Positions 1-7,935 are shown, counted from the first letter of the stretch. The stretch: DNA of 36,082 nt from Paraplanobispora takensis (GCF_016863195.1 NZ_BOOK01000077.1:1-36082); one strand, 5' to 3'. A program made the numbers and translations. Notes: generated by a model not told the origin, from the sequence alone.

Positions 1-1429
1 GGTCGGCCAGGGTGTCGGTGAGGAGAGGGATGGCGCGGGTGAGATCTGCCAAGTCCGTCAGGTATTGACCGCACCACACCCGGAGAGTAAGCAGGCGCTG
101 GGGGATGGCACCGGCGGTGTGGGCGTGTACGACATCGGTCTGTTCTAGGAGGATTTCCACGGCCGTGCGGGCGGCCCAGGTCTGCGCGCCAGTGGGGATG
201 CGGTTGTTGAAGGTCTCCAGTAACGTGATCGCCTGGTCGAGTGCGGCGGTCAGGTCACCGTCGTGAGCGCAGCGTTCCCGCACCACCCGCTGGGTCAGGC
301 GGTGCATCACCACCGTGGTGCCGTCCTCGGTGAAGCTGATCAGTGAGGTATCGGCCAAAGCCGCCAGGCTCTCCTGTACCGCGGCGGCCGCGGTCAGATC
401 GGCCACTGGGGTGTGCGGGTCGGCGGGGTCGATGCCGCCGGTCAGCACGGGCACCGGGATGCCGGCGGGTGATAGGACCGCCAGCGCGCGCAGCAGCCCA
501 GCGGCATCGGGCAGGGTGCGTTCGGCTTGGTCCACCGAGAGCAGGATGGCTTGGGCGGTGCCGGTGGGATAGGCATCGTGGCGGCCGGCGGGCAGATACT
601 CAGCCAGCGGAAAGTCGGCCAGTAGCCGCTGGTAGGCGGGATAGGTCAGGCGTCGGCGGGCGATGAGGGCGGCCGCTTGGGCCAGGGCCAGCGGCAGATA
701 GCCCAGCTCGCGGGCCAGCGTCTGGGCGGCGGCGGGGTCATCGAGGCCGGTGCGCTCGGCAAAGAACCTGCTCGCCTGCTCTGGGGTGAAGGCATCCACC
801 TCGATGGGGGCATAGCGCTGGTGAAAGGCCCGGTTGCGAGAGGTGATCAGTACGCGGAGGGCTCCGGTGGCCGGACACCAGGCGCTGATCTCCTGGACCG
901 AGATCGCGTTGTCGAAGACCACCAGTCCCACCTGCCCGGCCGTGGAGCGGGCTGACAGCCAGGCTGTGGCCTTGCCGGCGGCGGTGGCGGCGTCATCGTC
1001 GGCGGCGCGTAGTCCCAGCCGGTGGGCCAGGCCGGCCAGCCCGGTGGTGATCTGGTCGGGGGTCTCGGCGGTGATCCAGGCCACCACCGGCCAGCCGGCG
1101 GCCTGGCAGGCCCAGGCGTAGCAGGCGGCCAGCAGGGTCTTGCCCACTCCCGGGGTGCCGGTCACCGCGGAGATCACCGCGGCTCCCGCCGGGCCGACCT
1201 GGGCGTGTACCTTCTGTAGCAGTTCCTCGCGCAGCTGAAAGCCTGGCGGCGGGGCGGGGATGTCGCCTTCGACGATCTGCTCGTCCTTGGCGGGGTGGGC
1301 CGGATCGGTCGTGGTGATGGTGACATTGCCGGCCACGTGGGCGATCTGGATCAGATCGCGCCCTACGGTGGAGTGGCTCACCGCCTGCCACACCGGCCCG
1401 GCCGCACCGGGGTGAGGCAAGGCGGTCAT
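1..1429 (-). CDS. NB-ARC (STAND/NLR-like) ATPase, 3' end outside window
   Basis: The reading frame is open from an ATG at 1429 to the window edge (476 residues visible), so the C-terminus is missing. Residues 90-97 form a P-loop (GTPGVGKT), residues 168-174 a Walker B-like strand (LVVFDNA), residues 192-197 the ITSR-type motif, and an LGYLPLAL segment matches the GLPL box; together these identify an NB-ARC STAND ATPase. The last visible part is helical and may begin a TPR array, which is usual for the family. The first 40 residues carry a short beta-type motif (Q28-I38, QIAHVAGNVTI) that also occurs twice in the neighbouring membrane protein. The ATG overlaps the TGA of that gene (ATGA), so the two are probably translationally coupled. 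STAND proteins of this type sense a trigger, oligomerise and activate an effector, often in phage defence; the trigger here is unknown. Confidence 0.85.
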   Translation of the reverse strand, partial: MTALPHPGAAGPVWQAVSHSTVGRDLIQIAHVAGNVTITTTDPAHPAKDEQIVEGDIPAPPPGFQLREELLQKVHAQVGPAGAAVISAVTGTPGVGKTLLAACYAWACQAAGWPVVAWITAETPDQITTGLAGLAHRLGLRAADDDAATAAGKATAWLSARSTAGQVGLVVFDNAISVQEISAWCPATGALRVLITSRNRAFHQRYAPIEVDAFTPEQASRFFAERTGLDDPAAAQTLARELGYLPLALAQAAALIARRRLTYPAYQRLLADFPLAEYLPAGRHDAYPTGTAQAILLSVDQAERTLPDAAGLLRALAVLSPAGIPVPVLTGGIDPADPHTPVADLTAAAAVQESLAALADTSLISFTEDGTTVVMHRLTQRVVRERCAHDGDLTAALDQAITLLETFNNRIPTGAQTWAARTAVEILLEQTDVVHAHTAGAIPQRLLTLRVWCGQYLTDLADLTRAIPLLTDTLAD

Positions 1430-1980
1430 GAGCGCTCGATGGTCACATCGCCGCCGACACCATCGATCTGGGTGATGGACCCGCCCGCCTGGGACCCGCT
1501 CACCCGCTGTTGGCCACCCTCGGTGGGGGCTTTCCCGGCCGCGGCCGCCGTGTCTGGTGTGGAGGGTGCTTGCTGCGGCGCCTGATCAGGTGCCCCGGCA
1601 GGGGGGACGAAAGACGATGCGGGGGCCACCTCACGCAGCCGTACGCTGCCGGTGATGCCATGCAGTTGATCGATGCTGCCGGCGCTGGTGCTGTCCTCGA
1701 CGACCTGGCCGCTCGGCGCCGGGGGAGCGGGGTCAGGGGTGGGGGTGGGCTCGGCGGCGGGTGGCCGGGTCAGCCGGTAGGCGACCAGGGCACTGACCGC
1801 GGCCACCGCCACCGCGATGCCGGTCCAGCCCCAGCTCCAGCCGTCCTCGGTGAGGATCTGATTGCAGGCCACCGCGACACCCACGCCCAAGATCACCGAC
1901 AGCACCTGCAAGATCCACCGCAGCCACGCCGCTCCGGCCCATACCGGTGTACGCCCACGCATACCGGCATCATCGATCAC
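1426..1980 (-). CDS. Two-helix membrane protein with duplicated signalling-type motif
   Basis: The 184-residue protein has two predicted transmembrane helices near residues 22-42 and 51-70, then a Pro/Thr-rich linker (about 72-90) and a low-complexity C-terminal half. That half holds two copies of a short motif: residues 105-115 (QLHGITGSVRL) and 171-181 (QIDGVGGDVTI), the second almost at the C-terminus. The same motif stands at the N-terminus of the NB-ARC protein encoded immediately downstream with a 4-nt overlap. In known bacterial amyloid-signalling pairs the effector carries the motif at its C-terminus and the NLR at its N-terminus, which is the arrangement here. I infer that this is the membrane effector of the pair. 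I recognise no other domain; a plain membrane anchor or adaptor is the alternative. Confidence 0.75.
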   Translation of the reverse strand: MIDDAGMRGRTPVWAGAAWLRWILQVLSVILGVGVAVACNQILTEDGWSWGWTGIAVAVAAVSALVAYRLTRPPAAEPTPTPDPAPPAPSGQVVEDSTSAGSIDQLHGITGSVRLREVAPASSFVPPAGAPDQAPQQAPSTPDTAAAAGKAPTEGGQQRVSGSQAGGSITQIDGVGGDVTIERS

Positions 1981-2080
1981 CCGGCAAGATCACACAATGC
2001 GATCGCCAGATAACGCATCATGCATCCTCGTGTCGTCCGGGAAACTGGACGTTTACGGACGCCACCGAAAAGGGATTGTG

Positions 2081-2665
2081 ATGACCGTCTGGGCCTACGC
2101 ACGCGTCTCCACGCGCGATCAAAACCCGCAGCTTCAGCTGGATGCCCTGACCGCCAGCGGCTACGACCGGCTGGTGATGGAAAAGCAGTCGGGCAAGCGC
2201 GGGGTGGCGCGACCGCAGTGGGAGGCGCTGCTGTCGCTGCCTCAGGCCGGCGACACGGTGAAGTTCTGGAAATCCGACCGGTGGGGCCGCTCGGCCGGCC
2301 ATGTGCTGACCACCGTCACCGAGCTCCGTGAGCGGGGCATCACGGTGGTCTCCCTGACGGAGAACTTCGATCTGGCCACCAAGGAGGGCCGGTTCATGTT
2401 CGCGGTCTTGGCCGCGGCCGCCGAGTACGAGTTGGAGCTGCGCGCCGAACGCCAGGCCGAGGGGATCGCCGCGGCCAAGCGGCGCCAAGCGTCCGGGCAG
2501 ATGCTGCCCGGAAAGAAGCACATCGGCCGGCCCCGGGTGGTCGGCCCGGCCGAGCTGGCCGCATTGCGCCGTCTGGTCGATGAGGGCGTCAGTGTCACCG
2601 AGGCGGCCCGCATCTTGAAGATCTCCCGCAGCACGGCCTACACCGCACTCACCGCCCCGCGGTAA
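2081..2665 (+). CDS. Small serine recombinase (resolvase/invertase family)
   Basis: The 194-residue protein starts WAYARVST with the nucleophile at Ser10, followed by the DRWGRS motif (K-S-D-R-W-G-R-S) and the long E helix rich in Arg and Glu. The C-terminus is a resolvase-type helix-turn-helix (GVSVTEAARILKISRSTAY), so the protein is full length for the resolvase/invertase class. The ATG at 2081 was chosen because it begins the catalytic domain directly and follows an AGGG-type ribosome site; an open frame further upstream does not look coding. Such enzymes resolve plasmid multimers or cointegrates, invert DNA, or belong to transposons. No transposase gene lies beside it, so multimer resolution of the element is the simplest role. 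It is divergent from the NB-ARC operon, sharing about 100 bp of intergenic DNA. Confidence 0.9.
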   Translation: MTVWAYARVSTRDQNPQLQLDALTASGYDRLVMEKQSGKRGVARPQWEALLSLPQAGDTVKFWKSDRWGRSAGHVLTTVTELRERGITVVSLTENFDLATKEGRFMFAVLAAAAEYELELRAERQAEGIAAAKRRQASGQMLPGKKHIGRPRVVGPAELAALRRLVDEGVSVTEAARILKISRSTAYTALTAPR

Positions 2666-2752
2666 CCAGGCAACTTATGAAAAACGCACCCCCGCTTCCC
2701 GTGGGTTGACTGCGCGCCCGTTTTGCCGGGATTTGCGGGCGGGCCGGCGCCC

Positions 2753-3268
2753 TCACCGCTCGCCGTACTGCCGGGCCTCCTGCTCGCGGCTCGGGCGCTG
2801 GCGGGTGCGCCGCTCTGCGGCGGCACTGGCTTGGCGGTCGGAGGCCGCCTGCTGGTGGTGGTGCTCGCGATCGGCGTGCTCGGCCAGATGCTGAGCGCGC
2901 AGCTGGGCCAGCAGCTCGCGCAGCACGGCCCGCTCGGTGGCGGCCTGCTCGCGCTCACCGGCCAGCACCGCCAGCTCACAGGCGACCTCCTCACCGAGAG
3001 CGGACAGATGCTCCTGGCGCTGTGCCGCGGCCCGGTCGCGCTGCTCGGCCGCCCATAACAGATCATGGATGCGCCGGTCGGTCTCCGCGGCCGCGGCCTG
3101 CTCCTGCGCGGCCGCCCAGCGCTGCTCGGCTGCCTGATCGCGCTGCTTGGAGACTTGGTCGCGTGCCAGGGCCGCCCGATCCCGCTGGCCGGCCAGCCGC
3201 TCGCGCCGCTGCGCCGCCTGCTCAGCCCTGCCGTCGTTGTTGGCGTGTGATCCCTGATCGCCACTCAT
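2753..3268 (-). CDS. Alanine/arginine/glutamine-rich coiled-coil protein
   Basis: About 171 residues, almost entirely helical and charged, with repeated RDQAAEQR- and AAAQRQE-like heptads and a His-rich stretch near the C-terminus. The ATG at 3268 is preceded by AGGAG at a good distance; an in-frame upstream extension to 3361 lacks such a site. No enzymatic domain or membrane segment is visible. Similar low-complexity coiled-coil proteins occur near STAS and GAF signalling genes in actinobacteria, and a STAS gene diverges from here at 3522. The function is unknown. Confidence 0.65.
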   Translation of the reverse strand: MSGDQGSHANNDGRAEQAAQRRERLAGQRDRAALARDQVSKQRDQAAEQRWAAAQEQAAAAETDRRIHDLLWAAEQRDRAAAQRQEHLSALGEEVACELAVLAGEREQAATERAVLRELLAQLRAQHLAEHADREHHHQQAASDRQASAAAERRTRQRPSREQEARQYGER

Positions 3269-3521
3269 GATCACTCCTGAGGCCGTGCCTGATCCTCGGT
3301 GCACCCCGGCGCGGTACCGGCCCGGATACCGCGACGGCTCTGCCTTTTGCCGATATTCCACCCTTCGCCGCGCCGCTGCGACAGCCTTGAAAAAACATCT
3401 GCTGCGACCTGGGCGAGGGCAGTCAGGTGCGCCGCGCAGTGAACGGCGCTCGGGTTAGCCGGCGGCCCCTGGTGGCAGCAGAGAATTCCACCCGCCCTGA
3501 ACCCGCGTCCCTAGGACCGCC
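3269..3521. other. Divergent intergenic region with GCTGCGAC direct repeat
   Basis: This gap separates the minus-strand coiled-coil gene from the plus-strand STAS gene and should hold both promoters. An 8-bp direct repeat GCTGCGAC occurs at 3375-3382 and 3401-3408, 26 bp apart, flanking a run of six A residues. No recognisable sigma-factor promoter could be assigned. Confidence 0.35.
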
Positions 3522-3947
3522 ATGCCTGCCACCCCTGCCGACCCGCCGCCCTCCCCGGAGGAGATCATCACCATCCAGACCACTGATGAGACGCTCACCG
3601 TGGGCGTGCACGGCGTGCTCGATGCCACCAGCGCCCCCGCGCTGACACACTGCCTGGATGCGGCGCAGGCCGCCGACGTGCTGGGCCCGCGCCGCCTGGT
3701 GCTGGATCTTTGCGCATTGAGCAGCTGCGACGGCGCCGGGCTACGCGCCGTCCTGAGCGCGCTCACCCGCGCCGAACAGGCCGGCATCGCCCTGCACATC
3801 GACGGCCTGCGCCGCATCCTGGCCGCCAGTCACCTGCGCACCGACTTCGTCACCCCCGCGGCCCCGGCCACTGGCAGCGGCCGGGCGCCGCGCCCGGCCC
3901 GGCACGCTGCTGCTCTGGGCGGGCGCCATCGCCCCAGCCCGCACTGA
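3522..3947 (+). CDS. STAS-domain protein lacking the phospho-acceptor serine
   Basis: A 141-residue STAS (anti-sigma factor antagonist) fold: strand LTVGVHGVLDATSAPAL (about 25-41), strand LVLDLCALSSCD (59-70) and the helix GLRAVLSALTRAEQAG. Canonical antagonists have DSSG at the turn, with serine phosphorylated by the partner kinase. Here the turn is D70-G71-A72-G73, so neither serine is present. The protein could be constitutively active, a structural STAS domain, or regulated another way. The C-terminal 40 residues are Arg/Pro/Ala-rich and probably disordered. The ATG at 3522 begins just before the fold. No kinase or sigma factor gene is adjacent. Confidence 0.8.
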   Translation: MPATPADPPPSPEEIITIQTTDETLTVGVHGVLDATSAPALTHCLDAAQAADVLGPRRLVLDLCALSSCDGAGLRAVLSALTRAEQAGIALHIDGLRRILAASHLRTDFVTPAAPATGSGRAPRPARHAAALGGRHRPSPH

Positions 3948-4737
3948 CGCCTTCCCCGTAGGGGGCTGGCAAGGGCCCGCGAGCATCGCACACAGGTGCC
4001 GCCCGCAGATGGGAGGCGGCGCCCGCGGGCCCCGGAGGTGGAGGCGATCACCTGTGCGCGTCGCCCCTGCACCCTGGCCGCTGCTCTACCCCTCATGCGC
4101 AGCCGGTTATCGAGGCACGGCCCGAGAAGGAGGAAGATCTGGCGTCCCGGCCACCGGTATTTAACCGAGAGTAGCCAAACAGATACATGCAGTTGCATGA
4201 TGGGGGGCGCGGTGATCCGGGGGAAGGCATCGCGCACCATTGGCCGGCCCGCCGCAGCAGTGCCGTTCTTTTCGGCCCTCACCCATACCCCCTGCGGCGG
4301 GCCCGCCCCCAGTACAGCGCTCATCCCGGTGCCGGGGCCGCTGCCCCGTGCGACGGCCGGCCCCCTTGCGGCCCGTGCTGGAGTGCGCAGCCGATCCCTG
4401 CAAGGAGTCGGCGATCCCTCGCCGTTGCTGACCCTGCGCCCCTTGCAGGCCCGGCCGGCCGGTGCGCTCTCCCTCCATGAGGAGGCACCATCGCACATTC
4501 GGTTCTATCAGTATTCATCCCGCCACGGTAGGTGAAATCGGGACCGGGTCTGCAGGCCGGGAAGGTGCCCTCTAGCGGTGCCGTCTGGTGGGCAGGCCTG
4601 CCGCTGCTGCGCCGGCGTGCTGGCCGACGCCGACACCGGCCCTCATGCGGCAGGCGGTCATCGATCAGGCGCCCTTTTTGCGGATGGAGCACCGCCTGAC
4701 CAGCCGGTCCCGGTCGCCCCTTTGCCGCGGCGGCGCC
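3948..4737. other. 790-bp gap without a convincing gene
   Basis: Several open frames cross this stretch on both strands, but their translations are Arg/Pro/Ala-rich, low in complexity and lack a domain or a ribosome site. The local AT-rich spot around 4160-4200 contains a perfect 14-bp palindrome, listed separately. The stretch may be decayed coding DNA or a long regulatory region. Confidence 0.4.
4186..4199. promoter_or_regulatory. Perfect 14-bp palindrome, possible operator
   Basis: CATGCA-GT-TGCATG reads the same on both strands apart from the two central bases. It sits in a small AT-richer island (TTTAACC, AAACAGATA) inside the gene-free stretch. The symmetry suits a dimeric regulator, but no regulated gene can be named. 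Confidence 0.35.
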
Positions 4738-5121
4738 TCAGCCGTGCCGCTCGTCCTCGGCGGCTTCGGCATACAGCTGCGCCGCCCGGCGGCGATGCTG
4801 CTGCACATCCCCCACCCCCAGCTCGGCGGCCCACTCATGCATCCGGGCGGCCCGGCGCACCGCCCAGGCGGCCCGCCGGTATCCGGCCCGCGCCTCGATC
4901 TTCGCCTGATCGGCCGCCTGGATCGCCTCCTCGGTTCGCGCGAAGGCATCGCGCGCCCGGATCTCGGCCGCAGCCGAGGCGATCGCACTCCGCCGCCCGG
5001 CCAGTTCCACACTCCACTGCTTGAGCTGGGCGGCGCGCCGGCCGGCCCGCTGGGCCCGCTCCTGGGCCCGCTCGTGCTGGTTTTGGATCTCCGCGGCGTA
5101 GGCCGGAAAGTCATCGATCAT
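4738..5121 (-). CDS. Small helical coiled-coil protein
   Basis: 127 residues beginning MIDDFPAYAAEIQ, then an almost continuous charged helix rich in Ala, Arg, Glu and Gln, with AERAQRAGRRAAQLKQW-like heptads. The ATG at 5121 is preceded by AGGAGGTG at about 8 nt, one of the best ribosome sites in the window, so this start is firmly preferred over the upstream open frame. No membrane segment or cysteine cluster is present. The type resembles the coiled-coil protein at 2753-3268 in composition but shows no obvious sequence repeat with it. The function is unknown; the setting among STAS and GAF genes suggests a regulatory or scaffolding role. Confidence 0.7.
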   Translation of the reverse strand: MIDDFPAYAAEIQNQHERAQERAQRAGRRAAQLKQWSVELAGRRSAIASAAAEIRARDAFARTEEAIQAADQAKIEARAGYRRAAWAVRRAARMHEWAAELGVGDVQQHRRRAAQLYAEAAEDERHG

Positions 5122-5438
5122 CGCCCGGACACCTCCTTGCTTGCCCTCACCGTGACACGGACCGGCGCCCTTCACCACAGACAGGGCGGACGGATGTGCG
5201 CCAGGCACCGCAAAACTCCTCATCTGCCCGGCCGCATCGCCGATGAGCAGGGGGAGAGGCATAACTGCATACTGTCCATTCACCCGTGATGGCCCGCTTC
5301 CTTGACGTCGTGTCCGGTGACGTCGCAGGGGGCGGGCCATCGCCGTTGCCCGCATCCGGTAGGGATCGCCGGCGGCCGGGCAATGAGGGCGTAAAGTCCT
5401 GGAAAGCACGCAATGCAGTGAATCAAGCACTTTATGTG
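5122..5438. other. Intergenic region with TGACGTCG direct repeat
   Basis: This divergent gap serves the minus-strand coiled-coil gene and a possible plus-strand gene at 5439. TGACGTCG occurs twice in the same orientation, at 5303-5310 and 5318-5325, 15 bp start to start, so the copies lie roughly 1.5 helical turns apart. This could be a paired regulator site. Nothing else stands out. Confidence 0.3.
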
Positions 5439-5729
5439 ATGACTGATCCTGTATCGGTGAGCCATCTGACATCCCCCGTTTCCGGAAAGCGTGCTGATCG
5501 ACTCAGCGCAGCCGGTTCGGGCACCGGCGCGCTTGGCCTGGCCGCGCTGGCAAGCAGCGCCCTGGCCGCCTCGATGGTCTGGGGCGGCATGACCGGCCTC
5601 ATCATGGCCGCCGTCCAGGCGGTGGCGTTGCTGCGCCTGACGGCCCTGCTGACGCCGCCCACGCCGGCATCTGGGGACGGCCTGCCCCACCAACGGGGCG
5701 CCGCCGGTGAAGGTGAGCCTGCGTCATAG
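5439..5729 (+). CDS. Possible small membrane protein
   Basis: The frame from ATG 5439 encodes 96 residues with good GC bias at third positions and a hydrophobic core: LGLAALASSALAASMVWGG followed by MTGLIMAAVQAVALLRLTAL, which would form two membrane helices. The C-terminus is Pro/Gly-rich. No clear ribosome site precedes the ATG, and I recognise no family. The evidence is composition and hydrophobicity only, so it may not be a gene. Confidence 0.4.
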   Translation: MTDPVSVSHLTSPVSGKRADRLSAAGSGTGALGLAALASSALAASMVWGGMTGLIMAAVQAVALLRLTALLTPPTPASGDGLPHQRGAAGEGEPAS

Positions 5730-5830
5730 GATCCGGCGGGCCCGGCCCATAGCCGACGCACCGCATGCGCTGCCCCGGCCGCGCCGTGCCGACCGGCACC
5801 GGCCGCCAGAGACCCGCAGGGACGACAGCT

Positions 5831-6616
5831 TCACCGCGGCCGGCTGCTAGCGCGGGCCGGCCGCCCTTCGCGCATCACCGCAGCCAGGTGGCTGTTCATC
5901 CCGGCCAGCAGCAGCAATTCCTCCACCAGCTCAATCAAGGGCGTGCGGTGGCGGAGCAAGGCCTGGGCCATGCAGTGCTCGGCAGCCGCATCCAGGCCGC
6001 CGTCATCATCGCTGACCTTCAAGCAGGCGTGCAGCGCGGCCAGCGGGGCGCGCAGATCACCGGTCAGGCGCTGCAGCAGGCCCACCTCCCGCATCGTCAC
6101 CGTGCGCAGCCGCTGCAGCGCTTCGGCGTGGTGGCGGGCCTGCAACAGGGCGGCCGCGGCGGTGGCCAGCGTGGCCAGCGCCCGGCGCTGGACGCTCGAC
6201 AGCCGGCGCGGCTTGTGGTCCATCACGCACACCGTGCCCAGCCCATGACCGGCGGCACTGAGCACCGGTGCGCCGGCGTAAAAGCGCACATACGGCTCGC
6301 CGGCCACCACCGCGTTCTCGCGGAAGCGCTCATCCTCCAGGGCGTCGCGGATCTCCAGCACCTCCCGGCCGCAGATGACATAGGGGCAAAAGGCCACCTG
6401 CCGGTCCATGCCGACCTCGGCGGTGCCGAAATGGCCTTTGAAGTGCTGGCGCTCGGCGTCGATCAGGTTGACCAGCGCAATCGGCGCCTGGCACAGGTGG
6501 GCGGCCAGCTCGGCGATGGCCGAAAAATCCGCATGCGGCACGACCTCCAGTGCGCCCAGGGCGTGCAGTTCGGCCAGGCGCTCGATCTCATCACCAGGCC
6601 ATGGAATGGCAGCCAT
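5831..6616 (-). CDS. GAF-domain protein with degenerate histidine-kinase-like DHp tail
   Basis: 261 residues. A GAF domain covers about residues 10-165, with FSAIAELAAHLCQAPIALVNLID near the start and the FCPYVI...FYAGAPV...GLGTVCVMD elements typical of GAF sensors found with phytochrome-like and kinase proteins. Residues 170-240 resemble a dimerisation helix pair of histidine kinases, but where the H-box should read HELRTPL the sequence is LTGDLRAPL (184-192), so the phospho-accepting His is absent, and no ATPase domain follows. The ATG at 6616 has GAGGGGAAA upstream; an ATG at 6643 has no such site. It probably binds a small ligand or senses redox through C77 and passes the signal by dimerisation. 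Divergent from the frameshifted gene at 6864. Confidence 0.8.
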   Translation of the reverse strand: MAAIPWPGDEIERLAELHALGALEVVPHADFSAIAELAAHLCQAPIALVNLIDAERQHFKGHFGTAEVGMDRQVAFCPYVICGREVLEIRDALEDERFRENAVVAGEPYVRFYAGAPVLSAAGHGLGTVCVMDHKPRRLSSVQRRALATLATAAAALLQARHHAEALQRLRTVTMREVGLLQRLTGDLRAPLAALHACLKVSDDDGGLDAAAEHCMAQALLRHRTPLIELVEELLLLAGMNSHLAAVMREGRPARASSRPR

Positions 6617-6863
6617 GATGGGCTTTCCCCTCGCTCGTGACATGCTGGCCCGGCGCCGCGTGGGGAGAAGACTGCGCAGGCCAGGGCTGCAGCATGCGGT
6701 CAGGGTATCTGCACGGCGTGCGCCGGCCGGGGCGCGGCGAGCCGCAGGCGGCGATAAACGATCGAAAATTGTCGGTCGTTCCTGCGCTGACCCTCGGCTC
6801 GGCGCCGGCGCCCGGTGTGACAGGCTGCTGCTCACCCCGCGCACCAAGGAGCAGCCCGCCGCC

Positions 6864-7191
6864 ATGTCCGCCCCTGCCGATGCCGTGCTTTTGGATCAGG
6901 TGCTCGCCGTGCTGCGCCAGGCCGGATTCACCCTCGCATCCGCCCCCGACGTCGAAGGCGCCCCTGAGCATCCGCAGCGATCCCGGCCGGGGTGTGGTGA
7001 TCTCCTGGAGCACCGCGGCCGAGGTGATCGTCGGCAACCGCACCGCTCACCGGCAGGTGGCGGCCGCGGTGCAGCTGGCGCTGCTGGCCCTCATGACCGA
7101 CGCCGGCTATGCCGCCACCGGGGAGCCGGCCACCGGTGAGGTGCTCATCACTGGCGCCGGCCATGCGGGCCAGGCTGCTGCGGGCCGGTGA
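6864..7191 (+). pseudogene. Small conserved-looking gene broken by a frameshift
   Basis: Residues MSAPADAVLLDQVLAVLRQA and the following FTLASAPDVEGA are read from ATG 6864, behind an AAGGAG site. The next recognisable part, LSIRSDPGRGVVISWSTAAE followed by AAVQLALLALMTDAGYAATG, lies in the +1 frame and ends at 7191. The joint is near 6953-6965, in GAAGGCGCCCCTGAG, where one extra base accounts for the shift. Together the two parts make a protein of about 108 residues resembling small actinobacterial proteins with a GVVVSW core. It could be a pseudogene, a sequencing error, or, less likely, programmed frameshifting. The function is unknown. Confidence 0.6.
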
Positions 7192-7468
7192 GGGCGCCGG
7201 CCCGCACCCGGCGCGCTTTGTGCTGGCTGCCGGCACCCGCCAGAGGAGGTGATGGCCGCTTCTCCTGGCGGGTACCGGCCCGTGCGCTGCGACCCCCCTC
7301 CAGAACACCGCACCGCACGACTGAGCATGTTGTATCAGTAGTCGACTACTCACTGTGGGTAAAACTCTAGAGTGGCTCCAACTATTTACCGGCCGTGCTG
7401 CAGGCGATTGCCCGGCTGCAGGCCCCGCCTGCCGCCAACGGCACCCGAGTGGATGCGGCGCCCCGCGC
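7192..7468. other. Intergenic region with two perfect palindromes
   Basis: The stretch is AT-rich relative to its surroundings around 7320-7390. It holds a 14-bp palindrome (7337-7350) and a 10-bp one, ACTCTAGAGT, at 7364-7373. It lies downstream of both the frameshifted gene and the converging STAS gene, so an operator role is not obvious; it may be a terminator or a relic. Confidence 0.35.
7337..7350. promoter_or_regulatory. Perfect 14-bp palindrome AGTAGTCGACTACT
   Basis: AGTAGTCGACTACT is identical to its reverse complement over all 14 bases. Such sequences are common as operators of dimeric regulators. A second palindrome lies 13 bp further on. No flanking promoter or gene start fits well. 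Confidence 0.35.
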
Positions 7469-7846
7469 TCAGGTGCGGGTGCGGGCCTGCGCGCGGGCGG
7501 CCTGCTCGAGTGCGGCCGCCAGATCGGCATGCACCGGGAAGGCCTCATACAGATGGGTGATGCGCATGATGCGCTCCAGCACCCCGTGCACGCCCACCAG
7601 GCCCAGCCAGCCGCCGGCGGCAAAAGCGTGACGCAGCCCGATCAGCAGCGTCCGCAGGCCCGAGGAATCACAAAACGCCAGCGCGCGGGCATCGATGATG
7701 AGCCGCATCCGGCCGGCCGCCAGCGCCTCGGCCAGCACCTTGTCCAGGCGCGGGCTGGTGGTGGCATCCAGCTCGCCGCTGAGCACCACGATGGTGCAAG
7801 CGAACTCCGCACGCGGCACCTCGGTGATCAGCAAGCGAGTACTCAT
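7469..7846 (-). CDS. STAS-domain anti-sigma factor antagonist
   Basis: 125 residues from ATG 7846. Strand TIVVLSGELDATTSPRLDKV, strand MRLIIDARALAFCD and the turn D60-S61-S62-G63 followed by LRTLLIGLRHAF give a complete STAS fold with the phosphorylatable serine of SpoIIAA/RsbV-type antagonists. When unphosphorylated, such proteins bind the anti-sigma kinase and release a sigma factor, usually in stress response. Neither the kinase nor the sigma factor is in the window. An in-frame ATG at 7864 is possible. Comparison with the STAS protein at 3522, which lacks both serines, suggests different modes of control. Confidence 0.88.
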   Translation of the reverse strand: MSTRLLITEVPRAEFACTIVVLSGELDATTSPRLDKVLAEALAAGRMRLIIDARALAFCDSSGLRTLLIGLRHAFAAGGWLGLVGVHGVLERIMRITHLYEAFPVHADLAAALEQAARAQARTRT

Positions 7847-7916
7847 GATCGGCCATCCGACCATCGATGAGGAAAAGCAGGGCGCGCCCCCCAGCGTAGA
7901 CCCCCGCGGGCGATCA

Positions 7917-7935
7917 GGTGATCACCACCGGTGAT
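7917..7935. promoter_or_regulatory. Overlapping GGTGAT inverted repeats, possible operator
   Basis: GGTGATCACC (7917-7926) is a perfect palindrome, and its right half pairs again with a third GGTGAT at 7930-7935 (ATCACC-ACC-GGTGAT). The array of three half-sites lies about 70-90 bp upstream of the STAS start on the minus strand, a position suited to a regulator. Confidence 0.4.

Noticed and set aside
2081-2665. Transposon resolvase with a transposase beside it
   Set aside because: No transposase or terminal inverted repeats were seen around the recombinase.
3996-4535. Possible protein gene in the 3948-4737 gap
   Set aside because: Overlapping open frames on both strands, no ribosome site, no recognisable sequence.
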